A DNA stretch of 42,230 nt from Desulfotomaculum copahuensis (lineage in GTDB: Bacteria > Bacillota > Desulfotomaculia > Desulfotomaculales > Desulfovirgulaceae): assembly GCF_001655685.1 (NCBI RefSeq), contig NZ_LYVF01000183.1:1-42230 (forward strand), written 5' to 3'. Positions 33,348 to 41,366 of the stretch are shown here, piece by piece. The position numbers were made by a program, and so were the translations under genes. The notes below the pieces were generated by a model that worked only from the letters and a program-made list of their open reading frames with translations, had not been told where the DNA came from and searched no databases. Positions within the stretch are counted from its first letter, which is position 1. Each line of letters starts with the position of its first letter.

Positions 33348-33778
33348 CCACAACACCCCGCATTCTTCGCTTCGACTCGACCCTTGTTGGGCCCCAGTGC
33401 CTTCACTTTATCCGTTACTTCCTTTACAACTTCGGCAAACCGGCCGCCTTCGGCGGCGGAAACCCAGGAGAAGTTGACCCGTCCTTCTTCCACGCCCATG
33501 TATTCCAGCAGGTTCTTTAACAGGGCGAATTTTCTTCTGGCCACCAGGTTGCCACTAACATAGTGGCAGTCGCCCGGGTGTCACCCGGAGGTGAGCACGC
33601 CGTCCGCCCCGTGGCGCAGGGCGCTCAAAATGAACAACGGATTGATGCGTCCGGAGCAGGGCACCCGGACCACCCGGATATTCGGGGGATACTGGATCCG
33701 GCTGACACCGGCCAGGTCGGCCCCCGCGTAACTACACCAGTTGCACAGGAAGGCAACTATTTTTGGTTCCCAATCCAT
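33335..33778 (-). CDS. flxD: FlxD / MvhD-like subunit, predicted selenoprotein
   Basis: The 147-residue protein reads through TGA at 33583-33581 (codon 66). Before it: [12 protein letters not shown] and V-P-C-S-G-R-I. At the TGA: L-T-S-G-[Sec][11 protein letters not shown], where MvhD proteins have G-C-x-x-G-D-C-H. The paralogue at 24212 has Cys at this place. Frame, family match and length all continue past the TGA. Twelve bases after it comes TGCCACT-ATGTT-AGTGGCA, a perfect 7-bp stem whose loop holds GU, plus an outer CACC/GGTG pairing, as expected for a bacterial SECIS. A C-terminal C-C-G-C is an extra. ATG follows a strong GGGGGAGGG. Confidence 0.88.
33542..33583 (-). other. Putative bacterial SECIS element in flxD
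   Basis: Begins at the UGA (33583-33581). Upper stem 33568-33562 with 33556-33550, loop AUGUU (33561-33557) 19 nt downstream of the UGA; lower pairing 33580-33577 with 33545-33542. Confidence 0.7.
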
Positions 33779-33801
33779 AACCTGATTCCCTCCCCCTGTT
33801 G

Positions 33802-36800
33802 CTAAAGCGCGTTAATCATGGCTACGATTTGTTCGTTGGTGCATCCCTTGATGTTGATGGCTCCGCTGCGGCAAGAGGAAGCACAGGCGCCGCATCCCTT
33901 GCACAGGGCCTCGTTGACCACGGCCACTTTTTCTTTCATGTCCACGGATACGGCCTTGGACGGACAGACCGATTCGCAGACGCCGCAGGCTACGCATTTT
34001 CGCTTGTCGACAAAGGCACACTTGCCTTCCACGGCAATGGACTCCTTGGCCAGCACGGTGCAGGCGCGGGCTACAGCCGCTTTGGCCTGGGAAATGTTTT
34101 CCTCCAGGTTCTTCGGTCCGTGGGCCAGCCCGCACATGAACACGCCGTCGGTACCAAAGTCCACCGGACGCAGTTTCATGTGCGCTTCCAGGAAAAATCC
34201 CTCCTGGTTCAACGGCACCTTGAAGAACTTGGACAGCTTGGCGTTGCCGGCCGGGGGTACGATGGCAGCCGCCAGGCCGACCACATCGGCTTTGATGATC
34301 ACGGGCACGCCCAGCACATGGTCGGTGACCGTAACTTTCACCTTTTCCCCGTCGGCCTCAACCACCGGTTTGTTGTCCACCGCGTAGCGGATAAAAATAA
34401 CGCCTTTGCGCCGCGCTTCGCGGTACATTTCTTCGAAGAAGCCGTAGGTGCGGATGTCGCGGTAAAGTACGTAAACCTGCGCCTTGGGGTTGGCTTCTTT
34501 GATCTTCAGGGCCAGTTTGACGGACTTGGTGCAGCAGATGCGGCTGCAGTAGGGCCGTTCATCATCCCGTGAGCCCACGCACTGGATGAAAACGAAGTTT
34601 TTGGCGCCGCTTACCCTGGCATCGCCGGCAGACAGGGCGCCTTCGATATCCAATAGGCTCATCACCCGGTCGTTTTGTCCGTACAGATATTCCGCCGGTT
34701 TGTATTCCTCGGCGCCGGTGGCGATGATGGCCACGCCGTGCTGAATCTCTTCACCGTTGGACAGTGTGGTGACGAAGTTGCCCACAAAACCGTTGACATC
34801 GGCCACTTCCGTACCGGTATAAACCTTGATCAATTCATTGCCGTTCACCTGTGCAATCAGGTCACCGAGGAAGGCCTGCACATCCTCGCCGCGCATACCG
34901 GTATGGATGCGCCGGGCGGTGCCGCCCAGTTGGGGCTCCTTTTCCACCAGGTGCACTTTGTAGCCCTGTTTGGCCAGACTGACGGCCGCCGTCATGCCGG
35001 ACACCCCGCCGCCGATGACCAGTGCGTCGTGATTCATGCCCAGGCTGACGCTCTGGATGGGCTGAAGCAGGGAGGCTTTGTAAACGGCCATTTTAACTAG
35101 ATCCTTGGCCTTTGCCGTCGCTTTTTCCGGTTCGTTCATATGCACCCAGGAACACTGATCCCGGATGTTGGCCATTTCAAACAGGTTGGAGTTCAAACCG
35201 GCTTCGCGCAGCGTCTCCTGGAACAGCGGTTCATGTGTGCGCGGGCTGCAGGAGGCTACTACAATCCGGTTCAGATTGTATTTCTCAATTGCTTCCCTGA
35301 TTTGACCGGCGGTATCCTGTGAGCAGGCGTACAGCTTTTCTTCGGCCAGGGACACCCCGGGCAGTTTTTGAGCATAGGCCACTACTTCTGGCACATTGAC
35401 CACACTGCCGATGTTGATGCCGCAGTGGCAGACAAAAACGCCGATGCGCGGAATTTCACCGGTGACATCTTTTTCCGGCGGATATTCCTTTTTCTTCACC
35501 AGCGAGCCCCGCGCCGCGGAAAGAATCACTGACGAATCGGACGCCGCCGCGCTGGCCTGCATCACGGTTTCCGGAATGTCCCGCGGACCGCTGAAGGCAC
35601 CGGCCACATAAACACCCGGCCGGGAGGTGCCCACGCCGGTAAGTGCCGGCACGTCGGCAAAATTGAACTGGTTTAATTGTATATTCAATTTGTTGGCCAG
35701 CTCCACCACATCAGCGGATGGTTCCAGACCAACGGACAGAATTACCAGGTCAAATTCCGCGTTGGAAATACTGCCGTCTTCATTGGCGTAGCGGATGGTC
35801 AGATTGCCGCTGCCGTCTTTGGCCTCGTTAACGTCATAGATGCGGGAACGGATGAAGTTGACACCGCTTTCTTTTTTCGCCCGCTCGTAGTATTTCTCAA
35901 AATCCTTGCCGTAGGTGCGCATATCCATGAAGAAGATGGTGGCGTCCAGCGGATGACCGGCGTGTTCCTTGGCAATGACGGCTTCCTTGATCGCGTACAT
36001 GCAGCAAACGGAAGAACAATAGCCGTGTTCGATCTTGCAGTTGCGGGAGCCGACACACTGGATCCAGGCGATTCTTTGCGGTTCCTTTTTGTCCGACGGA
36101 CGGACCAGGTGACCGCCGAAGGGACCGGAGGCACTTAATATGCGTTCGAACTCCAGGCTGGTCAGCACATTGGCATATCTGCCGTAGCCGTAATATTCCA
36201 GTGCCGAGGCGTCAAACTTCTGGAAGCCGGGGCTTAAAATAACCGAGCCCACTTCCACTTCCACGGTTTCGTCCGCCATATCGTGGTCGATTGCCCCGGC
36301 CTGGCAGGCATCAACGCAGGCGCCGCATTCAATGCACAAATCCTTGTCGATGGCATAGGCATTGGGATAGGCCTGGGCATAAAGCTTGTAAATGGCCTTT
36401 CTTTCACCCAGTCCTTGATTGAATTCATCTTTGGTCTCCATGGGGCACTCTTCGGCGCAGGAACCGCAACCGGTGCACTTTTCCGGATCTACGTAGCGGG
36501 CCTTTTTCACGATAGTGGCCTTGAAATGACCCGGTTCGCCTTGCAGGTCTTCCAACACGGCATTGGTGATGGTTTCAATATTCAGGTGCCGGCCGCATTC
36601 GACCAGCTTGGGGGAAAGTATACACATGGAGCAGTCGTTGGTGGGAAAAGTTTTATCCAGCATAGGCATGGTGCCGCCGATGGCCGGGGATTTTTCCACC
36701 AGATAGACATAATAGCCGCTTTCCGCCAGATCCAGGGAGGCCTGAATGCCGGCGATGCCGGCTCCTACGACCAGTACTGCCCCGACTTGTCCGGGTTTGT

Positions 36801-36810
36801 TGGCTGTCAT
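33802..36810 (-). CDS. hdrA: Long HdrA-type flavin iron-sulfur protein, operon lead gene
   Basis: The 1002-residue protein has the same tandem layout as the other two HdrAs: FAD site [12 protein letters not shown], ferredoxin insert ([12 protein letters not shown] and [11 protein letters not shown]), IQCVGSRN, then [10 protein letters not shown], second [11 protein letters not shown], and C-terminal [12 protein letters not shown] and [11 protein letters not shown]. It lacks the GltD insert. Next to flxD, it is the expected FlxABCD partner. The start ATG is 17 bases from AGGAGG, with an ATG-TGA in between. Confidence 0.92.
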   Translation of the reverse strand: MTANKPGQVGAVLVVGAGIAGIQASLDLAESGYYVYLVEKSPAIGGTMPMLDKTFPTNDCSMCILSPKLVECGRHLNIETITNAVLEDLQGEPGHFKATIVKKARYVDPEKCTGCGSCAEECPMETKDEFNQGLGERKAIYKLYAQAYPNAYAIDKDLCIECGACVDACQAGAIDHDMADETVEVEVGSVILSPGFQKFDASALEYYGYGRYANVLTSLEFERILSASGPFGGHLVRPSDKKEPQRIAWIQCVGSRNCKIEHGYCSSVCCMYAIKEAVIAKEHAGHPLDATIFFMDMRTYGKDFEKYYERAKKESGVNFIRSRIYDVNEAKDGSGNLTIRYANEDGSISNAEFDLVILSVGLEPSADVVELANKLNIQLNQFNFADVPALTGVGTSRPGVYVAGAFSGPRDIPETVMQASAAASDSSVILSAARGSLVKKKEYPPEKDVTGEIPRIGVFVCHCGINIGSVVNVPEVVAYAQKLPGVSLAEEKLYACSQDTAGQIREAIEKYNLNRIVVASCSPRTHEPLFQETLREAGLNSNLFEMANIRDQCSWVHMNEPEKATAKAKDLVKMAVYKASLLQPIQSVSLGMNHDALVIGGGVSGMTAAVSLAKQGYKVHLVEKEPQLGGTARRIHTGMRGEDVQAFLGDLIAQVNGNELIKVYTGTEVADVNGFVGNFVTTLSNGEEIQHGVAIIATGAEEYKPAEYLYGQNDRVMSLLDIEGALSAGDARVSGAKNFVFIQCVGSRDDERPYCSRICCTKSVKLALKIKEANPKAQVYVLYRDIRTYGFFEEMYREARRKGVIFIRYAVDNKPVVEADGEKVKVTVTDHVLGVPVIIKADVVGLAAAIVPPAGNAKLSKFFKVPLNQEGFFLEAHMKLRPVDFGTDGVFMCGLAHGPKNLEENISQAKAAVARACTVLAKESIAVEGKCAFVDKRKCVACGVCESVCPSKAVSVDMKEKVAVVNEALCKGCGACASSCRSGAINIKGCTNEQIVAMINAL

Positions 36811-36928
36811 CTTTGCATCACATCCGTCCTCCTAATTTCGGTGTGCCGGCGTTTTCAACTGGTTTGCTTGAAGTTGCGGGAGCAATGTTCACTAATAATT
36901 AACCTTCCTCTTCTCCCTGTGTGATTTT

Positions 36929-36973
36929 CTATAGTCGGCCGGGAAGCAGTGTCATTCCAAAAGAGGTTGGCAT
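36929..36973 (-). CDS. Possible leader peptide (14 residues) before hdrA
   Basis: ATG at 36973 follows GGAGG at 7 bases and encodes MPTSFGMTLLPGRL, then TAG. It lies in the 280-nt leader between the promoter and hdrA. It could be a regulatory leader peptide. There is no homology evidence; the strong Shine-Dalgarno is the only support. Confidence 0.3.
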   Translation of the reverse strand: MPTSFGMTLLPGRL

Positions 36974-37095
36974 ATTCACCTCCGTTTGAAAGGGAATGGA
37001 TGGCAAAACAGTTACCGATCTGACGCCCAGGAAAGAAAAGGGCACTCTAAAAGCCGGATTTGACGGCAACTGCAATCGTTGCGCACCTTGTCCCT

Positions 37096-37124
37096 AGTAT
37101 AATATTTATCAACTGGACTGTCAA
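37096..37124 (-). promoter_or_regulatory. Sigma-A promoter of the hdrA-flx-hdr-met operon
   Basis: On the minus strand a perfect TTGACA (37119-37124), 17-bp spacer and TATACT (37096-37101). This is the strongest promoter in the window. The gap 36811-37142 otherwise holds only the leader with its short ORF. Confidence 0.85.
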
Positions 37125-37142
37125 TTATTTTGACTTTTAGCA

Positions 37143-37173
37143 AAAAGGCGGCAGGTGCGCACTGCCGCCTTTT
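37143..37173 (-). terminator. Terminator of the acs operon
   Basis: A perfect 12-bp stem (37143-37154 with 37162-37173, loop 7 nt) flanked by A and T tracts lies 50 bp after acsE, just before the next promoter. Confidence 0.9.
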
Positions 37174-37223
37174 CAAACCGGTCCGGGCCGGTACCGGGAA
37201 GTAACCGTTCCGTCCGGAAGGTT

Positions 37224-38018
37224 TTATCTCTGTCTGAATGTTTTCAGGAAGGAATCACAATAGATATCCTTGTTCAGCATGATGTTGGCAGCAGCCACGG
37301 CGTCTAGCAGTTCCTGATCCTCCACATCGGCAATCGCTGAATCCAGCCCGCAGGCCATGGACATGATCAGGAAGGTGCGGTTGAGCAGGTGGCGGTTGTT
37401 GCAGCGCTGTGAAATGTTGCTCAGGCCCATGGTGGTCCGGGGGGACGGATCAGCCAGCATTTTGATCTGGCGTAGCGCCTCCAGCGCTTCCGGGCCGTGC
37501 TCCTGGGCGACGTTGCAGGGCAGTACCAGCGGATCGATATACAGATCTTCCATCGGAATGCCGTTGGCGTCGGCGTTGACCACAATTTCCATGGCCAGCG
37601 CGGCCCGGTCGGCGGCGCTTTTGGGGACGCCCTTTTCGTTCATGGCCAGGCCGATCAACGCGGCGCTGTATTTGGCGGCCATCGGCATGTAAATATCCAT
37701 TTTCCACTGATCAGCGCTGGTGGAGTTGATCATCGCCTTGCCCTTGTGTGCCGCCAACCCGGCTTCGATGGCCTCCGGGTTGGTGGAGTCGATGCAGCAC
37801 GGCAGGGGGGCGGCCTCCTGGGCGATCTTGACCAGCCATTCCATCACCGCGGGCTGATCTTTGGCCTCTACAGTGGGACCGGTGTTGACATCCAGGTAGG
37901 ACGCGCAGTTTTCATACTGACGTTTGGCCCAGTAACGGACGGGTTCGGGATCCTTGTTCAGGATGGCTTCCCGGATGTCTTTAAACATGCCGTTAATCCG
38001 CTCGCCAATCAGGATCAT
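37224..38018 (-). CDS. acsE: 5-methyl-THF : corrinoid iron-sulfur protein methyltransferase
   Basis: The 264-residue TIM-barrel pterin-binding protein matches MeTr of acetogens. It starts I-L-I-G-E-R-I-N-G-M-F, has D-V-N-T-G-P-T, C-I-D-S-T-N-P-E-A-I-E-A-G, M-I-N-S-T-S-A and T-M-G-L-S-N-I-S-Q. It moves the methyl from methyl-THF (product of MetFV) to the Co(I) of AcsCD. Last gene of the acs operon. Confidence 0.96.
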   Translation of the reverse strand: MILIGERINGMFKDIREAILNKDPEPVRYWAKRQYENCASYLDVNTGPTVEAKDQPAVMEWLVKIAQEAAPLPCCIDSTNPEAIEAGLAAHKGKAMINSTSADQWKMDIYMPMAAKYSAALIGLAMNEKGVPKSAADRAALAMEIVVNADANGIPMEDLYIDPLVLPCNVAQEHGPEALEALRQIKMLADPSPRTTMGLSNISQRCNNRHLLNRTFLIMSMACGLDSAIADVEDQELLDAVAAANIMLNKDIYCDSFLKTFRQR

Positions 38019-38049
38019 GCAATTTGCCTCCTTCTATATTAAAAGTAAA

Positions 38050-39000
38050 TTAATATGCGTTGGATTCCATCATCTTGTCGATGTGTACCCGGAATTGTTT
38101 CAGGGAATCGGGATGACGCATCACAAAAAGTGAGCCGCCGGCCTGGGCGAAGGTGGCCGATGTGATAACTTCCCACAAAATGGCCCGTTTGGCCTGTTCG
38201 CCCCATTCGGGCGCTTCTTCCGCGCTGCTCTTGGCCTCCTTGGTCTTCCAGACTTCCTGGCCGACCAGGCAGATTACGGGCATGGCCATCATTTTGTCGC
38301 CGGTGAGGGCGCCGATGCGCGTGCGCTCCATGATCGAATAGGCGTATTCAATGCCGTAGCCCAGGGCGCCTACGGACGGGTCAATCACAATGCGGTCGGC
38401 GGACAGGTTCATTTCCGTAATCAGGATGTTTAACTGTTTTTCCAGGTTGATATCCAGCGGGCTGGAGGCGATGATGTTGTGGCCGTGCACCATGCAGGCG
38501 GCCGTGATCGTCTTGTAGTTTTCCGGGGTGGCGCAGCCGAGCAGGCAGTTTTTGCCGGCCAGCGCTTCGGCCACCGCTTCCAGGACCTGAGCGTCCTTCT
38601 CTTCCACTCCGCAGCCGAGTATAATCAGCGGTACGTCCACCGCGTCGGCCACCGCTTTGGCCGTTTTGGCGCATTCCGCGGGGCTGGTGTTTTTGTTGTC
38701 CGGATGGGCGCTGATCATGGTCAGGCAGACCAGATCGGCGCCGTATTCAACACATTTTTTGGCCCAGGCTACCGGGTCATTCAACACGCCCGCATAAGGC
38801 GCAGTGAGTATTTCCGGCCAACCGGCGGGTTCCATGTCCCAAACCTCCAGGGCCACTTGCGGCCGGTTGGGCATTTCTCCTTCAAAATGCAGGAAGGGCA
38901 GGGTGCTTTCGCCCCCGATTTTAACTGTATTGGGCTCGGTGCCGAGAACCAGCTCACCGACTTTGCTGGTCCATCTTTCCTTGGCGATGGTGACAGGCAT
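38050..39000 (-). CDS. acsD: Corrinoid iron-sulfur protein, small subunit
   Basis: The 316-residue protein matches the CFeSP small subunit (CdhD family): V-G-E-L-V-L-G, T-V-K-I-G-G-E-S-T-L-P-F-L, G-A-D-L-V-C-L, L-G-C-A-T-P-E-N-Y, D-P-S-V-G-A-L-G-Y-G-I-E-Y. With AcsC it forms the heterodimer that carries the methyl on cobalamin. ATG follows GAAAGGAGC. Confidence 0.96.
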   Translation of the reverse strand: MPVTIAKERWTSKVGELVLGTEPNTVKIGGESTLPFLHFEGEMPNRPQVALEVWDMEPAGWPEILTAPYAGVLNDPVAWAKKCVEYGADLVCLTMISAHPDNKNTSPAECAKTAKAVADAVDVPLIILGCGVEEKDAQVLEAVAEALAGKNCLLGCATPENYKTITAACMVHGHNIIASSPLDINLEKQLNILITEMNLSADRIVIDPSVGALGYGIEYAYSIMERTRIGALTGDKMMAMPVICLVGQEVWKTKEAKSSAEEAPEWGEQAKRAILWEVITSATFAQAGGSLFVMRHPDSLKQFRVHIDKMMESNAY

Positions 39001-39044
39001 AATTTCCGCTCCTTTCTATAGATCAGTGCCTTGGATCAGTGCCT

Positions 39045-39803
39045 TCAAAGGATGCCCGTTTTGGTCATGATTTCCCGGACTGCGGCGACCACCGGTGAAT
39101 CACCGGGCAGTGCAATCAGTGGCTTACTTTCCAGATCGTACTGAAAGACCTGGGTGTCCATCGGTATGCTGCCGATCAACTCCAGTCCGGTGCGCTCGAT
39201 TTCCTCTTTCAATGCCTCCAGTGTTCCTTCGGTGACCTTGGAAACCACCAGATACAGTTTTTTGATATCCAGTTGCAGCGAATCGACCAGTTCTTTGACC
39301 CGTCCGGCCGAACGAATGCCCCGGGCGCTGGCGTCGCTGCTTACGAACAGGATATCCACGTTTGAAGTGGTGCGCCGGCTCAGGTGTTCCAGCCCGGCTT
39401 CGTTATCCATGACCACATACGGGTAGTTGTTGCTCAACTCCTGCATAAATCCCCGTACCAGGTTGTTGACGTAACAGTAACAGCCCGGCCCCTCTGGGCC
39501 GCCCATGACCAGCAGATCTACATCGTCCCCTTCGGCCAGGGACTGGTGCACTTTGTATTCCACGTACTGATCCTTGGTCATGCCGGCGGGCAGTGGTTCG
39601 ATGTTGTTATTGATCCGGGCCATCATATCGGCGATGGTGTCCTCGATTTCCACCCCGATCGCTTCGTTTAAATTGGCGTTGGCATCGGCGTCCACGGCCA
39701 GCACCGGTCCTTTTCCCGCCTCGATCAGTAGCTTGATTAGAAGCGCCGCCAGGGTGGTTTTCCCGGTACCACCCTTGCCGGCGATGGCAATGGTAAAGGC
39801 CAT
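39045..39803 (-). CDS. cooC: CooC/AcsF-type nickel-insertion ATPase
   Basis: The 252-residue MinD-family ATPase has the deviant Walker A GKGGTGKTT (residues 9-17) and the C-Y-C pair (Cys108, Cys110) that binds metal between subunits in CooC. It matures the Ni sites of CO dehydrogenase / acetyl-CoA synthase. Its place between acsC and acsD matches other acs operons. Confidence 0.92.
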   Translation of the reverse strand: MAFTIAIAGKGGTGKTTLAALLIKLLIEAGKGPVLAVDADANANLNEAIGVEIEDTIADMMARINNNIEPLPAGMTKDQYVEYKVHQSLAEGDDVDLLVMGGPEGPGCYCYVNNLVRGFMQELSNNYPYVVMDNEAGLEHLSRRTTSNVDILFVSSDASARGIRSAGRVKELVDSLQLDIKKLYLVVSKVTEGTLEALKEEIERTGLELIGSIPMDTQVFQYDLESKPLIALPGDSPVVAAVREIMTKTGIL

Positions 39804-39896
39804 TGGATTCCCTTCCTTCTCCGTTTGTTATTGCGTTTATTGCCGCGGGAGCGGACTGGCAGGATTGTGCCTCCAGGTGATACCGGACCCGGGCGT

Positions 39897-41234
39897 TTAC
39901 GCGCTCCAGCGTTGTTTCAAGAAAGAAGCGATGCCGGCGGATTCACGCGGTCCGACCAGCACTTCCCAGCCGGAAAGCTCCTGCAGCTTGCCGCTCAAGA
40001 CAGCTACGCCGCCGGGGATGATTACCTTGCGGTGGTTTACCTTGTCGGCAATGCCGCAGCCCTGCAGCATTTCGGTGATCTTTTCCGGTGTGAATTTGCC
40101 GGCCGCCCAACCGGTGAGTACGGAAATGCCGTCGGTGTCCACAGGCAGAATATAACCCGGCACCCGTGCCGACTCCACGTCGCCGGCCACGCAGAAGTAA
40201 GTCAGCGAGAAGTTGGTGGTGACGAATACTGGCGCATCCGCCCCCGGGGTGCCGATTTCGTAAATCTTTGATTCCACGGCGATTGGTTTTTGCGGGTCGG
40301 TGTAAATGTTCAGGCGCAGGGTGACCAGCGGCAGGATGTCCGCCGGGTCGGCGCTGGACATGACCATCAGGCCGGCGTACTTGGTGATGTAGATGCCGGC
40401 GTCCACCACGGACTGGAACGGATCGGTGCTGGTGACAAAGGCGATGGTGGGATAGCCGAAGGGGCGGAAGCGCTTCAAGGCCTGACGGCGGATCTGGGTT
40501 TGGTCGGCCAGCACCTTGTTTACTTCCCGGGCGCCGGAGTCCAGCAGCAGTTGCTTGTGACCAAGGGCGATCACCTTTTCCGACAGATCGGCCAGTTCGC
40601 TCAAATTGGTCCCCTTCACCACCAGGGCGGTGTCATACTTTTTGGCCAGGGCGGTCATCGCTTCGTAATTGGCTGCAGTGGCGCCGCAGATCACCGGTTT
40701 CTTGCTCCCGGCCACCTCCAGTGCCTTTTCCATGGCCGCGGTGTCTTCGCTGATCAGTAACAGCGGTAATTCCGTATTGTCGAAAGCCACTTTTACAGCG
40801 GCGGCAAATTTATCCGCTTCGCCGGAGGCGTTTTCCACTGCGACCAGGTTGACACTGTGGGTCTGCCCGACCCGGTCGAAGACCAGTTTATTTATTTTTG
40901 CTACTTTGGCGGAGATTTCATCGGCACTCATGGTGTCGGACACGGAAATGGCTATTGCGGTGGGATGTTCGAAACGCTTGTCATGCCTGAATAATACAGT
41001 TTCATTGCCCAGTTCCCATTGCTTCTCGCCGGTTCCGATTTTAACCAGCGCCACCGGCGGGGCCGAAGCGGCGCCAAGGGCTTCCTTGGCTTCGTCGCTG
41101 ACGTGGGGGCACTGATCCAGACCGGCCTTGCCGGCGGCCATGGCCATGGCGAAAGCCAGGCAGGTGGGTTGCCCGCAGTCTTTGCAGTTTGTTTTAGGCA
41201 GCCGTTTAAAAATTTCCAAACCTGTTAAACCCAT
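39897..41234 (-). CDS. acsC: Corrinoid iron-sulfur protein, large subunit
   Basis: The 445-residue protein has the N-terminal [4Fe-4S] motif N-C-K-D-C-G-Q-P-T-C (Cys17, 20, 25) plus Cys42, then a TIM barrel and a C-terminal cobalamin-binding domain (V-D-T-D-G-I-S-V-L-T-G-W-A-A-G-K-F; I-I-P-G-G-V-A-V-L-S-G). ATG at 41234 follows AAAGGAG; the 11 residues upstream in the open frame are rejected. Confidence 0.96.
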   Translation of the reverse strand: MGLTGLEIFKRLPKTNCKDCGQPTCLAFAMAMAAGKAGLDQCPHVSDEAKEALGAASAPPVALVKIGTGEKQWELGNETVLFRHDKRFEHPTAIAISVSDTMSADEISAKVAKINKLVFDRVGQTHSVNLVAVENASGEADKFAAAVKVAFDNTELPLLLISEDTAAMEKALEVAGSKKPVICGATAANYEAMTALAKKYDTALVVKGTNLSELADLSEKVIALGHKQLLLDSGAREVNKVLADQTQIRRQALKRFRPFGYPTIAFVTSTDPFQSVVDAGIYITKYAGLMVMSSADPADILPLVTLRLNIYTDPQKPIAVESKIYEIGTPGADAPVFVTTNFSLTYFCVAGDVESARVPGYILPVDTDGISVLTGWAAGKFTPEKITEMLQGCGIADKVNHRKVIIPGGVAVLSGKLQELSGWEVLVGPRESAGIASFLKQRWSA

Positions 41235-41275
41235 TCTCCTGTTCTCCTTTCTATGATCCTTGAGCAAGACATATC

Positions 41276-41311
41276 CCGGAGGACACCTGTATTATGCCCG
41301 GTGTCCTCCGG
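41276..41311 (-). other. Strong intercistronic hairpin between acsB and acsC
   Basis: CCGGAGGACACC (41276-41287) and its exact complement (41300-41311) with a 12-nt loop. There is no T tract on the minus strand. Likely an mRNA stabiliser or processing site that sets different acsB and acsC levels. Confidence 0.65.
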
Positions 41312-41366
41312 TTAACTACTTGCGCTTGTGCTCAAAGTATTTTTCTGTGCTGTCCGGGTCCCGGCG

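Noticed and set aside
33335-33778. Frameshift or nonsense pseudogene reading of the split mvhD-like gene
   Set aside because: Both parts are in the same frame, the stop is TGA at a conserved Cys column, a SECIS-like stem follows, and the gene lies intact inside a well-kept operon.
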